Origin: Chromera velia
Lineage: Eukaryota; Sar; Chromeraceae
DNA length: 21,214 bases
Assembly (NCBI GenBank): GCA_018398765.1
Contig: JAHBMJ010003166.1
Coordinates: forward strand, 70,568 to 91,781
Reading direction: 5' to 3'
Shown: one piece after another, positions 10,095 through 17,006 of the stretch
Layout: each line of letters begins with the position of its first letter
Numbering within the stretch: the first letter of the stretch is position 1
Translations under genes and position numbers: made by a program
Notes under the pieces: generated by a model
Told to the model about the DNA's origin: nothing
The model's input: the letters and a program-made list of their open reading frames with translations, nothing else
Database searches by the model: none

Positions 10095-11101
10095 AAGAAA
10101 GAAAGAAAGAAAGATCAGCAGTAATAGAGAAGGAAAAAGAGGCTACAGCGTCTGTCCAACACAGATCGACACAATTAAACAAAAAGAGACAACCCGCACA
10201 CCCCCGTACCTCCGAATAGTCTGCCAGGATCCTTCCCTTAATCAGATCACCTCCACAGACGGTGATTCTTCGTTCGATGGCGTCTTCTATTGACTCCACA
10301 GCAGCTGCATGCAATAAAGGAATTAACAGTCGGAATTGACCCCCAAGTCAGCTGACACAGGGCAGGTCGGAAGAGACACAGAAAGCCCAGCTGTCACTCC
10401 ATTCACGTGGGTGGTTACGCAGACTGAGTTGGGCGCTGTCCTTTCGACTTGATTTTGCATGCCTCAACGTTCACATGATCGATCGACTTTGCCATGACCA
10501 AACAGGGAGTGATTCTGCGAGCCGAAGACACAAGGTGGCGAGTAAACCTGATCAACTTAGAGAGAGAAAGAACAGCGGAACAATATGGAGGGACGAGTGA
10601 ACTGTGCAAGAGGGTTTCTCGACAAGACTTGCTTTTCGACGCTTTCTTCCCACCCACCCCTGCCCTCGATCGCCCCCGCACTCCCTCAAAGTGACTGACC
10701 TGATCCAGTTTTCTTCCTCACGAAGAAGGACGCCAAATTGGCCTGCAGATGCACACATGTACTCTCTCTCTCTCTCTTTTTGCATGTGTGTATGTGTGTA
10801 TCTTTATAGAGAGAGACAGGAGCACGCCAAGTTGGCCTGCAGCTGCACATACTCAATTAAGTCAGCGAGAGACTTGCAAAATGCAGAATCATAATAAGGT
10901 GTAGATGTCATGGTGTTGGCCAAACTTTTGCGGCCGTGCAACTCTCCGTTCTGTGCCCCTTCCTTCCTTCTTTCCTTTGTCTGTCTGTCTCTGTCTGTCT
11001 GTCTGTCTGTCTGTCTGCTGTCTGTCTGTCTGTCTGCTGTCTGGCTGCCTGTGTGTCTGCCTGTCTTCCGGTCTGTCTGTCTGCCTGTCTGGCTGCCTGT
11101 G

Positions 11102-11138
<37 letters not shown>

Positions 11139-11766
11139 GACAATCTATCTATCTATCTATCTATCTTCCTGTCTGGCTGCCTGTGTGTGCGTCTGTCTGT
11201 CTACCTGACTGTCTGCCTGCCTGCTTGCCTGTCAGTCTGTCTGCCTGCCTGTCAATTCCTACTGACTGTGTATGTAGAAATTGTCAGGAGGATGAATATG
11301 CCAAAGGCGACGTTCAGCAGTCTTCCTGCTGGCAGGACTGGATTGACGCACGCAGCAGCGCTGAGGAAGCTGTTCACCGAGAGGTAGAGCCCCCTGCAAT
11401 GGAGCATCATGTGAGTTGGATTTTTTCGTCTGTGCAATTCTTGATTTTTACGTCGAAAAGCTATTCCTGCAGGGTCTGATCGATCGACCGAGACCCCTGA
11501 AAGAAAACGCTGTGGTCGTCAAATAGCTAGGGAAGGAGAAATGGATCATATCTTCTAGAATAATAAAAACAACTGAAGCTTGTTCTCTTTAGTCAGTGAA
11601 AGAGTTGCCTGTATAAAACGTTTAGACTATTTCTGAAAAAAAACAAGGCGGGTAGCTGGGCAAAGATTGAGGCATACAGACGCGCGTGCTACCTCACTGA
11701 CTGACTGACTGACTGACTGACTGGACTGACTGGACTGACTGACTGACTGACTGACTGACTGACTGA

Positions 11767-11797
<31 letters not shown>

Positions 11798-14700
11798 ACT
11801 GACTGACTGACTGACTGACTGACTGGCTGACTGACTGACTGACTGACTGACTGACTGATTGACTGACTGCCTCACCTTCCAAAGGCGTTCAGGAATCCTT
11901 TATGAGGGAAATCTTCGTCGTTGCTCAGGCCTTCAACGAACCAGAAAAGGAGCGCGTACCCAAGCACACACGCGAAGATGGTGAACCAGACCTGGAATGA
12001 ATGAAGGGTTGATTCCGAATGCAGCAGACAAACAAACATTCACAACGGTCGAATTTGAGTGCTGTAATTTAAACGGCAAAGTCAGACTTACAGACAAAAA
12101 TCATGCATGGGGGAGGATCCTCACGACCTGTTTTGGGAATCAAAAAGATGTGTCAGCCACCCCATCGCCACAAGAAATCATGAAGCGAAGTCGGGAAGGA
12201 TAGTCCGAAGCATTTCCACGTGATTGTGGAAGAAGCAGAAGGAGCTAGAAAGAGAAGGGGGGGGGGAAGGGGGGAGGGACAGAAGGCCGACCTCCATAGT
12301 GTACGGAACGAACGGTCTCGAGATGAGCGACATAAACGTCTCCGTCTCGTTGTCTTTTCTGCAGGCAGGCAGGAAGGAAGGGAAAAGGTACGGTACAGGA
12401 TGTCTATGTAGTGCATACTCAGATACCTTCCCCTTTTTTTCGTCCTCTATTCTGCACACTTTCTCTAGCTGTTCTTTTGGCTCGCTCTACTGCCCATACA
12501 TCCAGGGTTCGAGTTCCAACCCGACTGGCCTGTGGCTTCCTGCCTGCTTAATTGCCTGCGTACCTAAAAGAGATAAGGTGTAGGGGTTCAAACTCGAGTG
12601 TGTGAGCGAAGGTCGTCATCTGGAGTCTCTCGGGGAGAGGCCAAAAGTCTCCTATGCAGAGGTCCGTGCGGTTGAGGGCGACATCGTGAACGCAGGCAGA
12701 GTAGGGCCTGCAGTGCATGGAGTGCATGCATATGTATGCGGCACACAGACAGACATGAAAGCTGGGAATGTTATTGGACGGCGGGCGGGTGCATGAGGTT
12801 GCATGTTACTTTCTCTTCCCTGCATGTGGAAAGGTCAACTGCCTCCCTGCCTGACTGGCTTACTGAGGGGACGTCTGCATGGCTGACTAAGAGAGAGAGA
12901 TACTCAGTCTGTCTCACTGACAGTGACACTGAAAGGCAGCTCGGCCCCAGACTCGATCGAGCACCCACTGATCAAACGACCGAGACAGACAGACAGACAG
13001 AGAGAGAGACAGACAAACAGACAGACAGACAGAGAGAGAGAGAGAGAGAGCCACGTACCACGTGTATCTGTCAAGGGAACCCTGGGAAATTCCGACGAAG
13101 TACCACGGTATCCGGTGGTGCGACAGAAGCCGTGTGAAAAAGCTGACAGTCGCTCCGGCAGGGGTACCGTCCTCCTCCCAGCTGCAGGCATGCAGGAATT
13201 CATTAATTCTGGCAAGCAGGCAGGCAGGATGAATGAATGAACGGATCGATCACAAAGCTCTGTCAGCAAGGAGCACGATGGATCGAATGGATTCTGCGTC
13301 GGAGCTTTCAGGGCTCCCCCCCCTGCCCTTACACCATCCATTGATGCTGCGCTTAATTGCGTTAGTGGAGAAGCATAATACGCATGCCGAGCCTCTCGAG
13401 CTCGAACGATGTCTCGAAAAGAAAGAGCAAGAGAGGTGTCGGGACCTGCCCACTCTTTTAAGCAAGAGAGGTGTCGGGACCTGCCCACCCCTTTCTTCCT
13501 TCCCATGCAGACCTACATTTGTGTGGCTTGCAAGGTCAAATCAAATCCGCTTAGGTTCCTTTCGCGACGCTGTCCAGGCCTCACTCCTTTTTTCCCAGAC
13601 AAAACTACCGTTGGAGGGAAGCCAAAAACCACGAAGGAAGGAAGAAGGAAGGAAGGAAGAAGGAAGGAAGGAAGGAAGGAAGGACGGAAGAAAGGAAGGA
13701 AGGACGGAAGGAAGGAAGGAAGGAAGGAAGGAAGGACGAAAGAAAGGAAGGAAGGAGGGAAGGAAGGAAGGAAGGAAGGGAGGAAGGAAGGAAGGAAGGA
13801 AGGACGAAAGAAAGGAAGGAAGGAGGGAAGGAAGGAAGGAAGGAAGGAAGGGAGGAAGGAAGGAAGGAAGGAAGGAAGGAAGGAAGGAAGGAAGGGAGGA
13901 AGGAAGGAAGGAAGGAAGGGAGGACGGAAGGAAGGAAGGAAGGAAGGAAGGAAGGAAGGGAGGAAGGAAGGAAGGAAGGAAGGGAGCAAGGAAGGAAGGA
14001 AGGAAAGAAGGAAAGAAGGAAGGAAGGAAGGAAGGAAGGAAGGGAGGAAGGAAGGAAGGAAGGAAGTAAGGGAGGGAGGAAGGAAGGAAGGAAGGAAGGA
14101 CGGAAGGAAGGAAGGAAGGACGGAAGGACGGAAGGAAGGAAGGAAGGAAGGGTAAATTGGAGGAAGAGAGGAATGACGGAATGACGGAAGGAAGCTAGGC
14201 AGAAGCTGCTGCTGACTAGATGAAGTGCTGGTTGATTGCATTTGTTGGGACCCCAATTCTGAGAGTGCGCCCTTTGAGCTCCAGGAGCAACCTGGCGCTC
14301 GTGTAGCTGTCCAGATTGCCTGCAGGCATCAAATGTCAAAGAAATCGGCCGGCCTCGGCGTGCGTACTGAGGCATGCATGTTTGAGTGCTGCGATTTGAG
14401 AGTATGCATATGTAAGTCTGCGGGTGAGTCTTCAGAACTGCCTGGCTGCCCACCTTACTAAACGCCTTGCTGAATCACTCGGTTGGCTTGTTCGGTGGGA
14501 CAGGAAGAGAGAGACAGGGAGCAGTAGAGCGCTCATGCATAAGGCGGAGGCTCCTGAAGACAAATATATGCGATCGTGGATAAACAATGCGCAAGCGTTT
14601 ACACTCAGAACTTGTGCAATACGTGATTGGGCGCAGGGCCAGATGGAAACATGCCGAAGCTCGACTGACCGCAGGTCTCGTAGGAATAGTGGACGGCGAG

Positions 14701-15387
14701 ACCCGAGAAGAAGGTACTCTGGTGGTGCGGACGAAGACAGTTATTGGTGTCCACATAGCACCTGCTTGGAAGATTACTCATGCATGCATACAACAGCGTT
14801 GCAGCATGCATTTATATATATATGAAGCAAGCACCTGGAAGAGTAGTCATGCTGAAGGGAAACCGTGAGGGAGACAGCGTTGCAGCAGGACAGAACAAGA
14901 ATATTCTCAGAGAAAGAAAAGTAGTGGGGGAAATAGCCATACATGAAAGTACTTCAGATGTGTATATGCGCGCATACATCTGTTGCAAAAACAGTTTCAT
15001 GTACGACTCTTTTGAGGCTTCGATCGGATGTCCCGTCACTATTGAGTAGACGGCATAAAGTCACAACTACCTCCGGGCATAGAGTCCCAACACCAACCAT
15101 AAGCCGGAGCAGTAGTCCGGGTTGTCGGTTCCACTGCACTCTATGGTGGTGCCTTCCCCATGTGCCTTGCAGTCAGAGGCCCCGAAGTCGATTGGCAGAT
15201 ACTGGCCAGAGTCGGTCCTCAGCTGATTTGTCGAGCTGTCGTAATAACTTCCCAGAGACGAAGTGTCGCTCCAAGGGTCAATGCAGGGACAGGGAGAGTC
15301 ATCAGCAATGCAAGGGTGCCAACACCAGACGAAGAGGCTAACAACAACACCCCAAAAAGCCTTGTTCAAGTGAGACGCAGAATTCAT
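6027..15387 (-). CDS. ionotropic glutamate receptor-like ligand-gated ion channel, 14 exons
   Basis: Joining 14 exons (15387-15098, 14761-14670, 14319-14217, 13181-13059, 12707-12564, 12358-12292, 11991-11876, 11393-11267, 10742-10700, 10304-10210, 9735-9580, 9267-8890, 7534-7424, 6980-6027) gives one uninterrupted frame of 932 codons plus TGA. Every intron is GT..AG and every exon phase fits. Order: signal peptide (1-28), Cys-rich module (about 29-128), S1 lobe starting LRIGVPTNA (about 147-273) with the expected ligand-carboxylate Arg in PERLQM (R230), M1 (274-292), pore loop (about 315-332), M3 ending STYTANLASFF (335-361), S2 lobe (about 370-545), M4 (about 549-570) and a hydrophilic tail to 932. 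Known for the family: a tetrameric cation channel opened by an amino acid bound between S1 and S2. Inferred: plasma or surface membrane location. There is no large LIVBP-like amino-terminal domain. The ligand cannot be read from the sequence. Exons 1-12 are strong; 13-14 rest on phase and continuity. Confidence 0.92.
6981..7423. repeat. intron 13 with several microsatellites
   Basis: In plus-strand terms: a TTC/TTCTTG array (about 7035-7119), a CTC run (7125-7134), a TG array (7135-7167) and a TATG array (7381-7410). Apparent ORFs through these (poly-Leu/Phe, poly-Lys/Glu, His-Thr repeats) are repeat artefacts. A second, degenerate copy of the end of exon 13 sits at 7336-7365. Confidence 0.85.
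7336..7365 (-). repeat. degenerate copy of the 3' part of exon 13
   Basis: This 30-base stretch matches 7435-7464 at 28 of 30 positions. In the sense direction it reads EYTGTEGGN against EYKGTEGGN of exon 13, and the frame continues open for a few more codons. It may be a tandem partial exon duplication or a spare exon end. Confidence 0.6.
7424..7534 (-). CDS. receptor exon 13: proximal cytosolic tail (tentative)
   Basis: In phase with exons 12 and 14, this encodes IAGELRSAGFLSRSESFNPA and an acidic stretch EEDDEYKGTEGG. The acceptor is CGATCAG after a pyrimidine-rich run, and the donor CAACAG|GTTTGT. The proposed 3' end has a degenerate copy 99 bases downstream (7336-7365), so the exact exon end is uncertain. 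Confidence 0.6.
7946..8687. repeat. 742-bp CTGG/CTGT-type minisatellite in receptor intron 12
   Basis: The units are multiples of 4 bases built from CTGG, CTGT, CTGC and TTGTCAGT, with a recurring higher-order unit of about 24 bases (GTTTGTCAGTCTGGCTGCCT followed by GGCT). Lack of stop words makes all three plus frames open for more than 200 codons (the longest, 7639-8688, has 349). These read as Cys/Leu/Val/Ser repeats and are not genes. The preceding 7535-7945 is the 3' part of the same intron and contains three TGCATGCA sites. Confidence 0.9.
8890..9267 (-). CDS. receptor exon 12: end of S2 and helix M4
   Basis: Contains FAITSPVREEIEKPISWAVA, then a Cys-containing S2 end, then the juxtamembrane GG and M4 (GGTFILSGLVAALALLVFFL) followed by LLRQRRLRE, basic on the cytosolic side. 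The donor is AGAGAG|GTTGGA. Two in-frame acceptors are possible, CTACCTGCAG (exon start 9267) and TATGCTGCAG (start 9219). The second would omit 16 residues and gives the more usual spacing after HCNK. Reading past the donor stays open to a stop at 8827, so intron retention would give a short-tailed form. Confidence 0.9.
9530..9530. other. unresolved base in a poly-C run
   Basis: A single n interrupts a C homopolymer (about 9517-9538), next to TC and GTCT repeats in receptor intron 11. Local length is probably unreliable. No exon is affected. Confidence 0.95.
9580..9735 (-). CDS. receptor exon 11: S2 hinge and ligand-contact region
   Basis: Encodes LALLFKAVDMGPNAVDYMDD followed by GTCDAVIIEKKTWEAVV, matching the 'G.CDA.I.D...' block that contributes the acidic ligand contact in the family. 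The acceptor is CCATGCAG and the donor AACAAG|GTGTGTGTG, which runs into a short GT/AG repeat. Confidence 0.88.
9905..10114. repeat. GAAT/GGAA/ACAG/GAAA tetranucleotide array in receptor intron 10
   Basis: Successive blocks of GAAT, GGAA (with GGAC interruptions), ACAG and GAAA cover about 210 bases. In the sense direction of the gene this is a pyrimidine-rich stretch (TTTC, CTGT, TTCC). ORFs through it read Lys-Glu-Gly-Arg or Phe-Leu-Pro-Ser and are artefacts. Confidence 0.92.
10210..10304 (-). CDS. receptor exon 10: start of lobe S2
   Basis: Encodes AVESIEDAIERRITVCGGDL and IKGRILADYSE, matching the family's 'I..L....I.V......L...Y' start of S2. The acceptor is GCATGCAG and the donor TCGGAG|GTACGG. 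Confidence 0.85.
10700..10742 (-). CDS. receptor exon 9: M3 gating motif
   Basis: A 43-base micro-exon encoding ANLASFFVRKKTGS, completing (S)YTANLAxF, the most conserved motif of ionotropic glutamate receptors. The acceptor is ATCTGCAG and the donor ATCAG|GTCAGT. Phase 0 in, phase 1 out. Confidence 0.9.
10825..10851 (-). repeat. degenerate copy of the exon 9 acceptor and first codons
   Basis: It matches 10731-10757 at 24 of 27 positions and lies upstream of exon 9 in the sense direction. It keeps a good acceptor (CAGCTGCAG) followed by codons reading ANLAC, but the frame then reaches TAA after six more codons. It therefore looks like a decoy or poison exon start, or a relic of local duplication across the CT/GT repeat between the copies (10758-10810). 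Confidence 0.65.
10979..11253. repeat. CTGT/CTGC/CTAT array in receptor intron 8
   Basis: A composite tetranucleotide array, mainly CTGT with CTGC and CTGG variants and a pure CTAT block (11142-11165). It ends only about 13 bases from the donor of exon 8. Repetitive Ser-Val-Cys-Leu ORFs on the plus strand are artefacts. Confidence 0.92.
11267..11393 (-). CDS. receptor exon 8: pore loop and most of M3
   Basis: Encodes GLYLSVNSFLSAAACVNPVL, the re-entrant pore loop, and PAGRLLNVAFGIFILLTIST, the start of M3. The exon stops exactly between YT and ANLA of the gating motif. The acceptor is ATTGCAG and the donor TACACA|GTCAGT. The loop reads SAAACVN where AMPA-type channels have MQQGCD. Confidence 0.92.
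11696..11870. repeat. TGAC array in receptor intron 7
   Basis: About 175 bases of TGAC (CAGT/GTCA in the sense direction) with a TGGC block at 11770-11796. It starts within about ten bases of the exon 7 donor. Ser-Val-Ser-Gln ORFs across it are artefacts. The rest of this intron, 11394-11695, shows nothing else. Confidence 0.93.
11876..11991 (-). CDS. receptor exon 7: transmembrane helix M1
   Basis: Encodes VWFTIFACVLGYALLFWFVE, a textbook M1 helix, then an acidic linker (GLSNDEDFPHKGFLNAFG) leading to the pore loop. The acceptor is ATTCCAG and the donor GGAAG|GTGAGG. A CAGT array begins directly after the donor. Confidence 0.92.
12292..12358 (-). CDS. receptor exon 6: S1 to M1 linker
   Basis: A small 67-base exon encoding KDNETETFMSLISRPFVPYT and ME, matching the 'KPF...LW' approach to M1 in the family. 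The acceptor is CCTGCAG and the donor ATGGAG|GTCGGC, ending in phase 0. Confidence 0.82.
12564..12707 (-). CDS. receptor exon 5: S1 with ligand-binding arginine
   Basis: Encodes SACVHDVALNRTDLCIGDFW followed by PLPERLQMTTFAHT. The DLCIGDF..x..ER..M..F pattern aligns with the DLAIG...T.ER..V.DFS block of glutamate receptors, whose Arg binds the ligand alpha-carboxylate (R230 here). The acceptor is ACTGCAG and the donor TTTTAG|GTACGC. Confidence 0.9.
12982..13050. repeat. GACA/GAGA array beside the exon 4 donor
   Basis: Tetranucleotide GACA with GAGA blocks; in the sense direction CTCT then CTGT, beginning about nine bases after the exon 4 donor. The remainder of intron 4 (12708-12981) carries a TGCATGCA site at 12723-12730. 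Confidence 0.9.
13059..13181 (-). CDS. receptor exon 4: middle of lobe S1
   Basis: Starts with the base completing Tyr162 and encodes WEEDGTPAGATVSFFTRLLS and then IPWYFVGISQGSLDRYT. The acceptor is CCTGCAG and the donor CACGTG|GTACGTGG. A CT/TGTC repeat starts about nine bases into the next intron. Confidence 0.88.
13426..13488. repeat. perfect 28-bp direct repeat in receptor intron 3
   Basis: A unit of 28 bases (starting AGCAAGAGAGGTGTCGGGAC) occurs at 13426-13453 and 13461-13488 with seven bases between copies. It looks like a recent local duplication; no function is evident. Confidence 0.85.
13633..14152. repeat. 520-bp GGAA array in receptor intron 3
   Basis: A long GGAA (AAGG) array with GGAC, GAAA and GGGA variants. 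Two stop-free plus frames reach 248 and 278 codons of Lys-Glu-Gly-Arg, and two minus frames give Phe-Leu-Pro-Ser; all are artefacts. In the sense direction of the receptor gene it is a very long pyrimidine tract about 450 bases ahead of the exon 4 acceptor. Confidence 0.95.
14217..14319 (-). CDS. receptor exon 3: first strand of lobe S1
   Basis: Encodes NLDSYTSARLLLELKGRT and then LRIGVPTNAINQHFI, the typical opening of a periplasmic-binding-protein-like ligand lobe. The acceptor is CCTGCAG and the donor ATCTA|GTCAGC. In-frame reading through the donor would hit TAG immediately, which supports the exon end. The split codon becomes Tyr. Confidence 0.85.
14670..14761 (-). CDS. receptor exon 2: end of Cys-rich module
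   Basis: Encodes CYVDTNNCLRPHHQSTFFSG and then HYSYETC. The acceptor is CAAGCAG and the donor ACCTGCG|GTCAGT. The Cys-x(6)-Cys spacing and YSYETCG look like an extracellular disulfide-bonded module. Confidence 0.85.
15098..15387 (-). CDS. receptor exon 1: signal peptide and start of Cys-rich module
   Basis: The chosen ATG (15387) gives a classic signal peptide: polar start, hydrophobic core KAFWGVVVSLFVWCW, likely cleavage after CIA (residue 28). An in-frame ATG at 15411 would add eight residues ahead of it and is less signal-like. The mature part begins with CPC and contains six cysteines up to the donor TTATG|GTTGGT. The split codon 97 becomes Trp (LWCYVD). Confidence 0.85.
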
Positions 15388-17006
15388 CTTCTGACACGCA
15401 CCTGCATGCATGGACTAAGGTTCAGCGGTACTGCGGCAACTCCTTCTTCTCACATTCTGTCTATTGATCTCCATCGAGCCATCTGAATGCATGGTACATA
15501 GTAAAAGCGCTGTTCAAAGTTCACTGCAAACGCATGAAGATATATATTGGCAGATACGTACATTGCAAGCCATTACATATAGTACTTCAGAACATATCGA
15601 AAAACAGAGGCAGCGACAGTCATGCAGGTTGTCAGGTTGTCGCGAATCACTGGCGCATTCAATAGTTGCACCGTTGCACTGTTGCTGCAGTGTTGCAACG
15701 CGCGGCCGGTAAGGCCATTTGTGCACACCGACATGTGCGGCCTTTAGAACTCCGCAATATAATGCCAATATTTATGACCTCTGGTCGGCATTTTCTTTTC
15801 ATTTTGTGACGCCGGCCATGCAGTCTGTGTGCAGATTGGCAAGAACCTGTGACTTCTCATTTGCTCTCTTAATTTTATTAATTATTTATCGCTTTTGTTT
15901 TCAATTTTCTTCTCTAAAATTTTAAAAAAATTAACTTAAGGGGAACAGATCAATTCTGATGCTCTCAGTTACTCTTAATCCCCTCACTCGGAGTCGCCCC
16001 CTGACCTCTGTTTGTATGAGACTTCGCCGGACTCAGCCGCGTGGACTCCGGATGAAGACCTCATAGTCAAGCTCACACTAGCTTACACGGCACGTGACGG
16101 TGCCATTTTTTTTTTTTTTTACGAGAATCCGTCCTAGAAACGGATATTTGTGAGACTGAATTAAGGTAAAATCAAGAAGTTTTAAGACAGTTCTAGCTGA
16201 TCAAAAAAGTTTAAGATCGCTTATCAACCTGTGTATCTTGGTTTCCCCCCCCCGTTTCTTCTGATACAGTGCCAAAATCACCAACAGGCGCAGTTCTGAG
16301 CAGGAACAACCAGTCTTCTTCCATGAAACATCATACAAAACGAACTCAGAACTCTGTATACTTTGATTTGCCCCTTTATTACAATCAATCATTATCACAA
16401 TCATTTTTAAATGATTTTTCTTTAAGCAAAAAAAATAAGAATCAATTAGAAAACTATAAAAATTATTAGAAAAACTAGTAGAAAAGCAACATATTGTAAA
16501 ACCTTTTAAGTTTAAAGTTTCAATTTTTTATTCATTAAAATTCAAATTAAAGCCTTGCAAAAATGTTTCATCTGTAACTAAATTTTGACTTCTTCAATGT
16601 GCAATTATAGTTTCTTTTTTTTTTTCATTTGTTACGATAAGTAACAAATTGGATTGTTGAAAATAAGCCAAATGGGTCGCCTCCAAGGTAGCCTTGCAGT
16701 GATGCTTGAACCCTCCCCCTCCTCCCTTACGATCTGTTTTCAACTTTTCATTCTGAGTCCCTTGCATCTTGTGTTTCTTTCTGTGCATACGTCGTGGCGT
16801 GTCGCCCGCTCACCTCTGCAAACTGCAGGGGTCACGGATAACCAGAGGCGAGTTCGAGAAATTTAACGGTGGGTGGATGTGTCGGCCATGGGTTTTGTGA
16901 CTTCTGCTAAGTGCAAAAGAAGGTGTACACATCTGCATGCCGCGATTGGCAGTCGAGGGGTCCATTCGTAGAGTCTGCTTCATCCCTCTTCCCCCAGTCT
17001 TCTTCT
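15388..17006. other. intergenic spacer between receptor and acyltransferase genes
   Basis: This should hold the receptor promoter and 5' untranslated region (right of 15387) and the acyltransferase 3' end. TATA-like words occur in the receptor's sense direction around 15538-15550 and 15575-15585. A GTTGCACTG...CAGTGTTGCAAC hairpin lies at 15673-15699. From 15860 to 16640 it is AT-rich with poly-T (16107-16120) and poly-C (16245-16253) runs. No coding segment, tRNA or rRNA is supportable. Confidence 0.5.

Noticed and set aside
9334-10314. Minus-strand 326-codon ORF taken as one protein
   Set aside because: Only its two ends (exons 10 and 11 of the receptor) are coding. The middle is a Ser/Phe/Leu repeat translation of the intron, and the tail runs past the exon 11 donor.
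12490-12540. tRNA-like T-arm (GGGTTCGAGTTCCAACCC)
   Set aside because: No D-arm, anticodon arm or acceptor stem can be formed around it. It lies within receptor intron 5.
12904-13506. Minus-strand 200-codon ORF
   Set aside because: It overlaps receptor exon 4 in a different frame. The receptor frame has the family motifs; this one only repeats and no domain.
13233-14453. Lys-Glu-Gly-Arg and Phe-Leu-Pro-Ser ORFs of 247-282 codons on both strands
   Set aside because: They are translations of the GGAA array in intron 3. Being open in two frames on each strand is the mark of a simple repeat, not of coding.
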